DNA of 64,000 bases from Paraphysomonas bandaiensis (GCA_965644295.1 CBFFRP010000167.1:104691-168690), one strand, 5' to 3'. Shown: positions 49,493 to 60,834, numbered from the stretch's first letter. Notes: generated by a model from the sequence alone, not told the origin. Made by a program: numbers and translations.

Positions 49493-50062
49493 CTAACATG
49501 CGGTGTCTTCTTCGTCTTGAGAATCCAAAGCTAGTTTGGCGATCAAACTTAAATCCTCAGCAACCACCTGAGCGGCCACATCACTGATATCAGAGTTAAA
49601 GAAGCTTCCACCTCTACGGTGGCTTTTGTAGTCCGGGTGACGGGGATTGAAGTCATCGTATTCGTCAAAAGAACTAGACTCCAAATGCTTCTCGATTACA
49701 AAAACTTCTTCACTCTCCTGCGAAGCACAGTCTGAGAGTGTACCCATCAGAACACTGCCACTAGGGTCCAGTAGCGCTTCCCGGTCACTGACACCGACAA
49801 TTAATCGATACAGCATAACGCGCAACGCTCCTAGAGTGGGGCGGCTGAGATCTAGAAACTGAGGGTCTAACTTCGATGTTCGTGGGTCTTTATTAATGAG
49901 TTGCTGGGCTACATCAGAGCTCAAAACAAGTCTAGAAAATCGTTTTGATGATGCTGAGAGTGATAATATATCTGAGAGTTCACAGTATTGCCAAATGAGA
50001 GGGAGCCAGGGTGACTGTTGTCCTGAATCTGATGTGATGATGCTTGAAAGTTGAGGCACCAT
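49493..50062 (-). CDS. Possible F-box protein
   Basis: Single exon, 189 residues from the first ATG at 50062. The N-terminal part, LPLIWQYCELSDILSLSASS then KRFSRLVLSSDV, follows the F-box pattern of leucines, Asp-Leu and an early 'S..Kr..' helix. The remainder is acidic and serine-rich with no substrate-recognition repeats (no WD, LRR or Kelch). If real, it would be an SCF adaptor binding Skp1. The call rests on one short motif; a protein of unknown function is the alternative. Divergent from the 7TM-kinase gene. Confidence 0.55.
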   Translation of the reverse strand: MVPQLSSIITSDSGQQSPWLPLIWQYCELSDILSLSASSKRFSRLVLSSDVAQQLINKDPRTSKLDPQFLDLSRPTLGALRVMLYRLIVGVSDREALLDPSGSVLMGTLSDCASQESEEVFVIEKHLESSSFDEYDDFNPRHPDYKSHRRGGSFFNSDISDVAAQVVAEDLSLIAKLALDSQDEEDTAC

Positions 50063-50539
50063 AGCGGTCTTCAACTACTCCTTAAAGTATAGAGCAATAA
50101 TGACGAGTCGGAGCCTGCAACTACCACTTCACTCATATGCTGTACTGTGTACTGTACTATACTATACTGCTGTACATAACACAATACAGCATACGGACAT
50201 TCCTACTGTACCAAATCACGTCACTCATACGCTGGTACGCAGTGCATGCCAACTTCCACTTCTAGTTCCCTTGTAACTATACCATCGAATACAGGGTTAT
50301 ACAGTGCCGTATGACCGGGTCCCGTGTACTGACTCAACTGTGTAGTCGGGTATGTATGCTGCTGTATGCAGTGTGTATGTATGTATGTACGTATATTGGC
50401 TCGACAGTTGTGATGATATGAATCCATACACTCTCCATGTACGCAGATCTCTCTGTGATCTATGCTCACACATATACATATACGGCAACCCTCTGCCACT
50501 CCAACAGAGATGTTAGTACAGTCTTATTAACATCTGACT
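50063..50539. promoter_or_regulatory. Shared upstream region, F-box/7TM kinase
   Basis: 477-bp divergent region with GTACTGTGTACTGTAC runs, the 10-mer at 50165 and a short TATG repeat near 50375-50390. No gene. Confidence 0.5.
50165..50174 (+). promoter_or_regulatory. TACTGCTGTA motif
   Basis: Exact copy 103 bp from the F-box gene ATG and 366 bp from the ATG of the 7TM-kinase gene. Confidence 0.4.
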
Positions 50540-53500
50540 ATGTTTTGCGAGAACGCTCTAACGGTCTATCCGATAGAGCACTTCGTATTCCCTCATGATG
50601 TGGGCATAGTGAAGATCGTAATAGGGATGCTATACATCGTTATGTCATGCATCACTGTCTTCTGGATACATCATCAAGAGAGGGTTGCTCGACGAGGTGA
50701 TAATGAGGCGGTTCATTCCGTAATTTTTCCAATTTTCACGAAGATGATGTGGCTATCTGCGTTCAGCAGCCTCTCAGTGGGGTTCCTCATGTTGTTTGTA
50801 CCTGTAGAGGTGACCAGTTCCAATAGTGGCCTTGCCAGATGGCTGTATCCACTAGCTTGGGCATTGCAGCATGCTGTAATTGAAGGCATGGCATTTTTGT
50901 TTATGCAGAAAGGGGTAGGAAATCGGGCTGCTAAAATTGCTGGAATTTATACCCTTTCATGGTGCACCATCACCTTTATCATACAGTGTGTAGTATACTC
51001 TTATGGCGGTGTGGTTGCTATTGTAGCGCAAGTTATATGGAGCATAATGATGCTTGTGTTCTACTTGGCTCTGTGGAAACTCCCCCGCAACAAGTTATTC
51101 AGACGCCCTGCAGCCATTTCTTATGCCCAGTTCTGGTTTTACTTTCGTACTATGACCATTATATTCTTTATATTCGCGGAGTCAGGGCACGCCGTCTTGT
51201 CTCAAATAGGAGCCTGTGGGTATGTGTTTGGCCCGCTTCTGTTGTTTGCTCTGGTGCAACCACTTCTGTGCTACTGGAGTCTCCTCCAAGACAGTAGGTA
51301 AAGCATATATACTTGTACTAGTTGAATATTAATATGAATTTAGTTGGTGGCAGGGACTGACAATTTCGCAAGGTGTTCACAGGTGTAGTATAAACGCACA
51401 GCTACTTAAAGTCTGAAGTCAGGCTGATTGATATATTTTGTAGGTTATCGGAGGATTCAATGGTTTCTCCACTACTCGGTGTTGATATATCGCTATGCTC
51501 AGCACAGGCACTTGCAATGGCTATGGACAACATTAGCAGTACCACACGATTAATAAATTTTGCTCATATATATCTCGACAAGGGTGCATTACTGGGGCAG
51601 GGGTCTTTTTCAAGGGTGTACAGGTGTGCGGGAGTGATAGAAATCATTCCTCATGTATTGTGTTTTGCTTGGAAATAAAAATGGCACCATAATGGTGTAT
51701 TATTTACAATGAATTTATATATATACAAAGTTTGTTATTTTTATTTAGGGGTTCCTACAGAAAGCACCCTTGCGCCATCAAGCTAATATTCACACTAGAC
51801 CTGACACCAGGTGTTATTCGACGGGTGTGCGCGGAGGCCACTATACTCACTGCCGCTCGGGTACGTTTGGATACATCTTGCACCGCACATGATATATTTT
51901 AAGTGTTTAGTTAGAATGAATTTTGCTAACCGTTTGAGTTGATATTGTGAATATTCATCAATTAAGTCATCTTTGTTTTCAAAGTAATATGCGATGTAGA
52001 GTCCTAACGTGGTGCATATATACGGGGTATCAGTACTACCTCCGAGGTATGTGAATTTTATATTGAACTATTATTCACTAATTATGAAGTAGCGTGTGTA
52101 TTGTGTTGGAGTTGTGCTCTTTCGGATCCTTGGCAGATGTATTGCGAGGTGATGGCGAAGGACAGGAAAGGATTCCGCTACAGCTCTCGTGGAAAGACAG
52201 AATCTTCTTAGCACTAGGATGTGCAAGGTTGTTGTATACCTATGTGATAATATGGTTGTGATTGACACCATTGTAGAGGGGTAGCATCGTTGCATGGCCT
52301 TAACAAATCTGTGGTACATCGTGACATAAAGTCTTTCAATTTTTTAGGTAACAGTCTTCATGTGATCATTTTATTATTCGTCATATATGAATGATTCATT
52401 TGCATATAGTGGACTGCCAATTAAATGCCAAACTAGCCGATCTTGAGCTGGGTAACACGGACGAGACGCCATCCTTGACCGATGATGCTGATATTCAGAC
52501 AGATGATATACTGGTCAACTGGCTCGCACCAGAGGTAGTTCACAGTTATTTTGTCTATTTATTTATCGTTGGCATTGACTAGGTATGTAGGTTTTACAAG
52601 CAGCTGCATACAGTCAAGCTTCCGATGTATATGCTCTTGCATTGGTTTTGTGGGAAATAGTATCGGAAAAAATTCCGTATGAAGCCGAAGTCAATACTGG
52701 AACATCCTATAGTATTAAAAATATGGTACTAGTACATATTTGTATACATCTTACTTATATGTTCCTTTGTTGTATTGTTCTACATCATACAGGTGACGGC
52801 CGGATATCGTCCGAGTTTTCCCGCATCATGCCCTCCGGATTATCAGTATATAGTTACATCTGGGTGGTCGGCAAGCCCTCTCCAGAGACCCTCTGCACCT
52901 GGTCTGTTCTAACAGCCTGTGCTCAATTAATATTCAAGTAATATTTTTGTGTTTTTGCAGAAATGGTTTCCGCTTTGACAAATATTTGGAAATTAGCCTG
53001 CGACGAAAGTCTGTTGTTGTTGGGGGTAATAAGATCATTTTCGACCTCCCTTGGCTGATTTCTTAAACAGGCTCATAATGAAGTGATTACCTCAACTCTT
53101 GATTTTTGTGAATCTCCAATCGATGTCCGACATGTCGAAGGAAATCAGTCATCATTTATTAAGAAGGACAGCTCATGCTCTAGTGTCTCATCGTCTAAAT
53201 TTTGTTCTATTGGATCTTACGTAAGAAACAATTCGACACCTGTACATCACTCCATACCACCAAGCTCTGCCAAAAATGGTAGTGAAATCAAACACCCAAT
53301 GCCAGAGTTGCAAGAACTTTATACTAGAATTCGACAGAACGATTGTTGGAGTGCTTTAGATGAATTGAGTGATCCAGTGGTAATTGTGAGTAAGATGGAA
53401 CCTCATATCATATTGAAATGCTCTCCGGCTTTCGTTTCACTGTTGGGCTATGAAAGTAGACAGCTCTTTGGACGTACGTTGGATTGTGTTATTGATTCCC

Positions 53501-54263
53501 ACTACAGCTTTTACACAGACAGTCAAGATACACCACTTACACTATTATCCAGATTTTATACCGCACTTGGTTCGACGGGTATGGCACATATGGTAAACAA
53601 CATAGTCAATCTTGATCAACAATCTATTCAATGTTCATTTCATGGTTATGTCATTGAACGGATTGATGGTGAAGAGGAGGTGAAGGATGGGGCTACACTA
53701 GAAAGCAACCAACATAGCAGGTAGCCATTTTAATTTTCTTGTTTTAATCTTATGGTTCGTTGTTTGCGACTGAATGTTTTATTCAAGTTAATTACTTTGA
53801 TAATGTGTACTGTAGTCCAGGGCTTTCATCGACTGATACGCGGAAATCTGATTCAAGAACTAAGAGTTGGAAATCTAGATTTTCATTTCTACTGGGAAAT
53901 TCTCCTTCGATAAATAATGAGAGTGTGGCATTCTATGCAGTGTATGCGACCTGTCTACATGATTCAAGTCCTACGCAGCAAGATGAGCGTTATAGCGAGA
54001 ACCAAGAAGACAACACATTACCGAGGACAAGTGATTTATCAGCGAAGTTAAATCATATGATTAGCATCAACTCCCTTTCGAATAGAAGTAGTGATGTATG
54101 GAGTTATTTTTCCGGAGGTAGTCAAACAGAGAAAAGTATAGAACGACAAGCAACTCCGCCGGCATGTCTGAGTCCAACAGTATCAGTGTCGTTAGGAGGA
54201 AATAGCGATGACGTAGTTAACACACCCGCCCTGAAGATGCAAGGACTCGCAACTGACTGTTAA
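50540..54263 (+). CDS. 7TM - TKL kinase - PAS fusion receptor
   Basis: Twelve exons close in one frame: 50540-51297, 51444-51623, 51749-51860, 52000-52046, 52090-52227, 52277-52347, 52410-52534, 52591-52725, 52793-52901, 52961-53025, 53071-53720 and 53816-54263, giving 945 residues. Residues 1-252 contain seven hydrophobic segments without signal peptide or flytrap domain. The kinase follows: LLGQGSFSRVY glycine loop, Lys324 in CAIKLI, HRDIKSFNFL with Asp428, Asp446 in LADLELG where DFG is expected, WLAPE (473-477), SDVYALALVLWEI and QRPSAPEMVSAL. This is tyrosine-kinase-like (TKL). From about 674, DELSDPVVIVSK, CSPAFVSLLGYESRQLFGRT and VAFYAVYATCL form a PAS domain. The tail is Ser-rich. It probably senses a signal at a membrane and phosphorylates Ser/Thr; ligand and target unknown. 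Confidence 0.9.
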
Positions 54264-54269
54264 TATTAC

Positions 54270-54693
54270 CAGGCTTGCGTAACAATTAATGGTGATGAAG
54301 ACAAGACTATTCGTTATATAACGACAACCAAAAGCTCAAGAAAGCACGCATCAAACTGCCAACACAATATCGTTGCATGAATCATTTGTATAGCACTACC
54401 AATGTTTGTGAGAGTTTGTTTTGCACAGCTAAGATTGTTATGACTGATTTTCGCCAGCGAATGACACCTAGACAACTTGAAATATTGATGTTTTTACGTG
54501 CATATCGGCATCTTTGGGATGAGGTTGTAGTTCAGAAAGATATTCTAAAACCCAGCAATAAAATTGAAGGAAATTAATTGGCAATATATTGCCAATTAAT
54601 TGTATTGCTAAAATTGGATGCTTGGTTAATAATTGCAATTATTGTATTATTATTGTTGGATACCTGTCACCAATTAATTGTAATGCAAGCCTG
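54270..54693 (+). mobile_element. hAT transposon remnant
   Basis: A 424-bp element whose ends, CAGGCTTGCGTAACAATT and the inverted CAGGCTTGCATTACAATT, are about 25-bp inverted repeats. Inside, 54377-54577 codes 66 residues with NVCESLFCTAKIVMTD, RQRMTPRQLEILMFLRAYRH and LWDEV, the C-terminal dimerisation segment of hAT transposases. The catalytic core is missing. It starts 7 bp after the stop of the 7TM-kinase gene, so it probably lies in that gene's 3' UTR. No 8-bp target duplication is evident. Confidence 0.78.
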
Positions 54694-55211
54694 GACTACA
54701 TTCTAGCGTAGCCCGATTATATGTAGTGTTTATGAGTTTGATATATACTTTCAAGTATTGCACCGCTATTACATAATGCATAGTGTGATGCGAATAGATA
54801 GTTAAATTTTCAATGGGTTGTAGCTTTAGAAAGACTACACATTAACTCAATATTGATCCTGTTAGAATTCATACCTTGATGTTTTTTGAGAATCTCTTTT
54901 CCAGTTGAAGATATGTATTCTTGTCTAGCGATAAATTATGACTCAGTTAGTAAACTAATTTTGTCTTAAAACCCATGATCATATTATTTCCATCACTGTA
55001 ACTCCTTATGTATGCTTAGTGTTTCACATGAATATTCAGTAGAGATAACTCAATGACTTCGTCTTATCTGCTGTACTACATCTATAGCACAACATAATGA
55101 CCCTGTTACTAACTTCTTACTCTCTACATATAGCTACAGCAATAGGAAATAGATGCAGCATTTACAGTTCTTTAGCTACATATACTGGAAGATTTGTTTT
55201 AATTAGGAATG
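54694..55211. other. Intergenic
   Basis: AT-rich spacer between the hAT remnant and the 3' end of the FYVE gene; nothing recognised. Confidence 0.5.
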
Positions 55212-56126
55212 TCACATATAAAGTATTTCTTCTATGCTGTCTACATTAGATTCGAAATCCAAAGTGGCAACCTCTATCTGTGAGTCGTCCCCTTTGTTCG
55301 AAGAATTCAACACATTGCTGAACAATTCTGCAGCCTTATACTTTAATCTTCGTCCTTTACCTGACCTTAATTCTACCTTTCCTAACTCATTGAACTTAAC
55401 TAACACATTTCGACCTTTTGATCGAGCTTTATATATACAAAACTTTCGAAAATTCTTAACGCTGGCACAAGGAGATATATTCGAAACTTTCGTTGAATTG
55501 TACACTATACTTTCCCCTTCGACTATTCTGTAGGGATTGTCATACAGGACAAGTAAATAGATAAATGGAAATTTCTCTATGAGACTGTATACAGATTCCT
55601 TCGGGGGCAGTGACAGGTATGGAGGCCGAAAGACTTCGTGGTATATATTGCACCCTTCGGACAGCAACTTAACACAACACATATCCATCGATCGATTGGT
55701 GAATTGGAAATATCCTGAATTATGAGCCGCTTCACTCAACGGCCGTACGAAATTGTCATCATACAAAGAGCCATACGTAAGACAGGGCTGTTTGCAGTGA
55801 AAACGACCTCGAGTGGACGTATGCACAATGAAAGGTAACTTCGCAACATTCTTATACACATCATACAGCGCATTGGAAGGACTCAATGCACGACTACAGT
55901 AAATACACTTCCGTATATTGCATTCCATAACATTATGAGGGGCGCATATATCGCAGTACAGAGATCCACAGTAACGGCAATGATGTTTTCTCCAAAAAAA
56001 TGAAAACTTTACACCGCATGAGCGACACTCTATAGCCGTGTGATCGTCTTCCCATATCACTCTATAGCGATCTGATAGAGCCTCACGACGCTGTGATGAA
56101 AACTTAGCAAGATAAGTCTCTATCAT
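55212..56126 (-). CDS. FYVE zinc-finger protein
   Basis: Single exon, 304 residues. The FYVE finger spans about residues 24-80: WEDDHTAIECRSCGVKFSFF, WRKHHCRYCGSLYCDICA and CNIRKCIYC, giving the eight zinc ligands. The basic RKHHCR phosphoinositide-binding motif and the WxxD start are intact, but the usual RVC near the end is replaced by IRKC. Such domains bind phosphatidylinositol 3-phosphate on endosomes. The rest (80-304) has no recognised domain; it is mixed alpha/beta in composition with a basic patch (RSGKGRRLKYK). Confidence 0.88.
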   Translation of the reverse strand: MIETYLAKFSSQRREALSDRYRVIWEDDHTAIECRSCGVKFSFFWRKHHCRYCGSLYCDICAPHNVMECNIRKCIYCSRALSPSNALYDVYKNVAKLPFIVHTSTRGRFHCKQPCLTYGSLYDDNFVRPLSEAAHNSGYFQFTNRSMDMCCVKLLSEGCNIYHEVFRPPYLSLPPKESVYSLIEKFPFIYLLVLYDNPYRIVEGESIVYNSTKVSNISPCASVKNFRKFCIYKARSKGRNVLVKFNELGKVELRSGKGRRLKYKAAELFSNVLNSSNKGDDSQIEVATLDFESNVDSIEEILYM

Positions 56127-56288
56127 TCTAATGGTGGAGAAGAATGGCTAGAGAACACTGAAGGACATAACGATTATTAATAGGCAAAGTGACACGGCAC
56201 TATATACATACATATATACACAGACCATACAGTAGATATCACCACCAGATACACACACTCCACAAACCTTATGCCACACGTATGTACA

Positions 56289-56656
56289 GTATGTATGTAT
56301 GTATGTATGTATGTATGTATGTATGTATGTATGTATGTATGTATGTATGTATGTATGTATGTATGTATGTATGTATGTATGTATGTATGTATGTATGTAT
56401 GTATGTATGTATGTATGTATGTATGTATGTATGTATGTATGTATGTATGTATGTATGTATGTATGTATGTATGTATGTATGTATGTATGTATGTATGTAT
56501 GTATGTATGTATGTATGTATGTATGTATGTATGTATGTATGTATGTATGTATGTATGTATGTATGTATGTATGTATGTATGTATGTATGTATGTATGTAT
56601 GTATGTATGTATGTATGTATGTATGTATGTATGTATGTATGTATGTATGTATGTAT
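56289..56656. repeat. (TATG)n microsatellite, about 368 bp
   Basis: An uninterrupted TATG array. Like the larger tract at 34935-35698 it lies close to the 5' end of a Gypsy-like element. Frames of MYVC and IHTY through it are artefacts. Confidence 0.98.
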
Positions 56657-56934
56657 TGTGGCATGAAACCCCAGCCTTTTGGGAAAACCTTGGGTTTTTA
56701 GATTTGCGATCACTCTCCTTCAGGGTTTGCCTTGGGCACGTCCCTTCAGGATCGTGATATAGTGATAGGCAGTTGCTTCATGCCAGCCTATACATACATG
56801 ATTCTTATATACATAATAACCATATATTCCTAGTCTTCTTTCTCTTGGTGTCTGTCAGCTACAATATCGATATTCAGTTTAACTGATATCAAGGAGAGCA
56901 AGGAAATGAAAACGCGTTTTAGAACAAGAGTGTG

Positions 56935-57343
56935 AGGGGGTTCCTGAGGAGCCGAGACCCTCCAGTGTGATGGAAGGGAAGGAGGCAGGGGCCTCCGACC
57001 GAGAACTTCCAAAGAGTGATTTAGATTATGAGGGTGAGGGGGTTCCTGAGGAGCCGAGACCCTCCAGTGTGATGGAAGGGAAGGAGGCAGGGGCCTCCGA
57101 CCGAGAACTTCCAAAGAGTGATTTAGATTATGAGGGTGAGGGGGTTCCTGAGGAGCCGAGACCCTCCAGTGTGATGGAAGGGAAGGAGGCAGGGGCCTCC
57201 GACCGAGAACTTCAAAAGAGGGATTTAAATTATGAGAGTGAGGGGGCTCTTGAGGAGCCGATAACCTCCAGTTCAACGGAAGGGAAGGAGGCAGAGGCCT
57301 CCGACCGAGAACTTCCGAAGAGTGGTTCGTATGGAAAATACTC
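56935..57343 (+). repeat. Four 102-bp tandem repeats in gag-like frame
   Basis: TTCCTGAGGAGCCGAGACCC recurs at 56941, 57043 and 57145, and in altered form at 57247, exactly 102 bp apart. Each unit codes 34 residues with EEPRPSSVMEGKEAGASDRE. Units 1-3 are nearly identical and unit 4 has diverged. The open frame 56967-57386 runs through units 2-4. Confidence 0.95.
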
Positions 57344-57407
57344 CAAAGGTGAGTTCTGCGAATTATACTCGGCTGTCATGGGTTGAAATGAACAGGGTGG
57401 GAAAAGG

Positions 57408-57719
57408 ATGTGCAAGGCTCTGCTTGATACTGGCGCGTCGGCGAACTTTATTAGTAAAGACGTTGTACAGTGGTTGATAGAGAGTGATTCTGTTCCAATA
57501 CCTGTAATTAAGAATATTGCGGGTGGCTTGAAGTCTGCTTTTGCATTGTGTAGGAGGGGTGTACCCTTTGATGTAAAAATCCTTTCGGAGGCAAAGGAGC
57601 CTCCGGGGTTGCAAGCTAGGTTAACTGCTTGGGAATTAGATTTAAATTTTGATATTATATTAGGAATGCAGACTGTACGAGAACTAGATTTAGTTGTACA
57701 TTGCCCTAATGCTTTATGA
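57408..57719 (+). pseudogene. Retroelement aspartic protease
   Basis: The frame of about 103 codons holds the retropepsin active site ALLDTGASANFIS and the second-half motif DIILGMQ before a hydrophobic strand. Its TGA overlaps the ATG of the next frame (ATGA at 57716), so the downstream frame lies at -1. It belongs to a dead element and is listed as a remnant although this segment itself is open. Confidence 0.8.
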
Positions 57720-59070
57720 GCACGGACAGCGCATGGCGGCTAGCCAACGTAGTGGGAAACAGCGCATTCCTTCATGCGAGAGAGAGAGATGATCAGTCTG
57801 GGGGAGCAGTGCCTCTTGGCCTGGGCGTGCACGCGTCTTACCCTTGTGGGGGGGAACGAGCCAGCGTTCGTCTACCGCTACGCAAAAATTATGACCTTGG
57901 GGTGCAGAGCGAGTTAGCTCCACTCGAGGTAGGAATCAATGATAGTGGCGAAGATTGGTCATACCCAGTGGAGGAGCAGTTGCTCTCTCTGGGGGTCGAG
58001 GACCCTACTAACTTCTCGACCAGGTCCGCAAGGGACCGAGAGAATATGAAGGAGATTCGCGATGATCAATTGGAGTCTATTGATTCTGATTATTTAAGTG
58101 CGGAAAAGGATCCGCAAGTGCTTCCAGATAAGATATTTGGATCCCCGAGTTTACAGAGTCGTATCCGGGATGTCCTGGGGGAATACAAGGAGATATTCCG
58201 ATTAGAGATTCGTAAAGGGGAACCAGCCAAGCTGGAGCCTTTTGAGTTAGAAGTCCGGAACCCGTCTGAAACGTGGTTGATACCGGCACATAAATTGCCT
58301 CCCCGGAGGTTAGACAGGAGTCGCCAGCGCGAGCTCCAACATTTGGTGGATAAGCTAGAGAAGTTAGGAGCAATCCAACTTAGCACAGCCACTCATCACA
58401 GTCATCCCTTTGTGGTGCCGAAGCCAGATAATAAAGGGCGGTGGGTAATAGACTATAAAAACTTAAATCGGGTCACGACTTCAGAAAGCTGGCCAATTCC
58501 AAATATAAGAGATATGATCTATAGAATTGGTGCCAGGGGGTAAACGATCCCGTGCTGGGTTGCCTTTTTACTCAAAACGGGGTGTACGAGTGGCTCCGGC
58601 TCCCCATGGGTTTAAAGTGCGCTCCATCTTATTTCCAGAGGCAAATGCAAAATATAGTGCTTGCGGGCCTGGTATATAATGAGTTTTCTTTGCATGCAAT
58701 ATTGGGAAATTATACAAAAAGTCTCAAGCGCATCGGAAAGTGCTCGACTGGTCAGTGGAGGCCACGGTAGCATTCGATGAGCGGAAGGAGCGAATTCATG
58801 AGTGTCCCTTATTATTTTTTATGGATGATGTTTTCCCCATCTATCTATATACTGATGCATCAATAATAGGGATTGGGGCTCATTTGGTGCAAATCGTGGA
58901 GGGTCACGACGCACAATAATTGGTATGATTAGTAAGACGTTCGAGTCAACCTTGGCGAAATGGCATACCTGTGAGCAGGAAGGATTTGCCATTTTTGTAT
59001 GCCTTGAATAAGTGGGAATACTTGTTGAGAGATCGACGTTTCATTGTTCGAACTGATCACGACAGCTTAA
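57716..59070 (+). pseudogene. Reverse transcriptase/RNase H remnant
   Basis: 57716-58543 carries the RT N-terminus (HPFVVPKPDNKGRWVIDYKN, then LNRV). After a break, 58552-58690 continues with YEWLRLPMGLKCAPSYFQRQ. After a second loss, 58735-58918 gives ECPLLFFMDDVFPIYLYTDA, the RNase H start, and frames near 58980-59070 give WEYLLRDRRFIVRTDHDSLK. Two internal deletions and several stops make it non-functional. Confidence 0.85.
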
Positions 59071-59289
59071 AGTCGAGGTAATACCAAAACCTGGGTTTTG
59101 ATGTAAAACCTGGTGAAATTTTTGGTGATGGTCGGAAAAGGGTATAACTATGCACAATAAGTAACTATGAAGTTAATAACAGTGTGAAGAGTATTATTTA
59201 TAATATTTTTTACTAATTTCTTCCATATTACTTCAGTTTTACAGCAATAAAAGTCACCGACTACACATATATATTACATACAGTTCACA

Positions 59290-59848
59290 AGTATGAACTA
59301 TAACCATCTCACTAAACACCACTACACCATCTCAGAATACACCCACATACCATCTCACTATACACCCATATACCATCTCACTATACACCCATACCATATT
59401 ACTATGCATCACTATACCATCCCACTATATTATACCACTATACCATCTACTGTATGCCACTATACCACCTAACTATACATCACTACACTATCTCACTATA
59501 CACCCATATACCATCTCACTATACACCCATATACCATCTCACTATACACCCATACCATATTATTATGCATCACTATACCATCCCACTATATTATACCACT
59601 ATACCATCTACTGTATGCCACTATACCACCTAACTATACATCACTACACTATCTCACTATACACCCATATACCATCTCACTATACACCCATATACCATCT
59701 CACTATACACCCATACCATATTATTATGCATCACTATACCATCCCACTATATTATACCACTATACCATCTACTGTATACCACTATACCACCTAACTATAC
59801 ATCACTACACTATCTCACTATACACCCATATACCATTTCACTATACAC
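59290..59848. repeat. Satellite block with 161-bp higher-order period
   Basis: Short units of the type CACTATACACCCATATACCATCT are arranged in a 161-bp super-repeat: AACTATACATCACTAC starts at 59471, 59632 and 59793. Non-coding. Confidence 0.9.
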
Positions 59849-59849
59849 C

Positions 59850-60800
59850 TACGTATGGGACAAATCATACGCGATGGGCAGAAACCAAGCCAAAGGAAAA
59901 ACCGGGCCTGATCACATAACAACGGCCTCAGCATGCGCAGACTGTGCACTCCCAATCGACAACATGGCACACAGCCTTCTCACCTGCACACACCCCGACC
60001 TCACTCACATACGTGAAGATGTTCACCAAGCACACCACAAGTTCGACAAACTTCGCACACGCACGCTCCCCCATCCCTGGTTCCACACCGCCATAATCAA
60101 ACTAGCAAAAGCCGCATGGAATCCACACACACCCCAGGCTGAGCGCTACTGGACCGGCCACATTACTGCCACACAATTGACCGACGCATTCGGACGCCAC
60201 ATATCCAGCTCACTGCTCGAACATCAGTTCCACGTTCTCGAAAAATCCGTAACCTCTATCCTCCTTCCCCTATATGGTGGAGGGCTCCGCATGCTTCGAA
60301 ACAGAGGTCTCAGACATCACAACACAGACACGGCATCAGTAACACCGATTACGACCCCACCACACTCACAGCAACGCCCGTCGCAGGATACTCACCCGAC
60401 ACCAAAAATACTCCAACTACTCCTAGCGACATCCACCCCAAGAATTCTATCCGCTGCAAGAGTCCGAACCCGACAGAGACAAGCACCACCACTCCGGAAA
60501 CAACTCCTCCTTACTTGTGGTCGAAATCCCACCTCGACAACGAGCACCATCTACACCACCGACTTACACTCTCATATACATCTAGCCCCAACCATCCCCC
60601 GTAAAACTCACGATACAGGCCCGGCAGACACACTGCCCAAAGGCAGACCCCCCGATTAACCTCACTGCAAGGGACGGTTGAACCATGGTGCTCGCAGCGA
60701 TGCACAAGCAGTCCCGAGACGGTAGCCCGCTAATAGTAGTATATAGTAAGTCGAGTTATTAGTTATTCTATAGATGTAAAACTAGTTTCTGTACGCAACC
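59850..60800 (+). mobile_element. GC-richer insertion, likely non-LTR retroelement 3' end
   Basis: Breaks the satellite, which resumes at about 60835. The frame 59874-60659 (261 codons) is visibly GC-richer than all surrounding DNA. It starts with a zinc-knuckle-like CX2CX8HX4C motif (CADCALPIDNMAHSLLTC), then HPDLTHIREDVHQAHHKF and a Pro/Thr/Arg-rich tail. Such a C-terminal CCHC after the RT is common in LINE-type elements, where 5' truncation is usual. No RT is present here, so the class is uncertain. A short AT-rich 3' part (60720-60830) may be its untranslated end. Confidence 0.5.
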
Positions 60801-60834
60801 GTTCTCATGTAATAATCAGATATTCTTTTATATT

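Larger units (their letters stand above)
56776..59085 (+). mobile_element. Decayed Ty3/Gypsy-like retroelement
   Basis: The 5' part (56776-56880) matches, inverted, the segment at 34880-34935. Then come a gag-like region with a 102-bp tandem repeat, an aspartic protease (57408-57719), RT (57716-58770) and an RNase H piece (to about 59070). RT has lost two blocks, one between IGARG and TQNGVYEW and one after LAGLVYNEF, taking the catalytic Asp motifs. Integrase is absent and the element stops abruptly before 59.1 kb. No long terminal repeats are recognised. It is non-functional. Confidence 0.85.

Noticed and set aside
51341-51389. Extra exon between 7TM and kinase parts
   Set aside because: TTGGTGGCAGGGACTG is flanked by AG and GT, but including it shifts the frame into the kinase exon. 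Direct joining of 51297 to 51444 keeps the frame.
56860-59085. Intact, active LTR retrotransposon
   Set aside because: RT has two internal deletions that remove catalytic residues, integrase is absent, and no terminal repeats are found.
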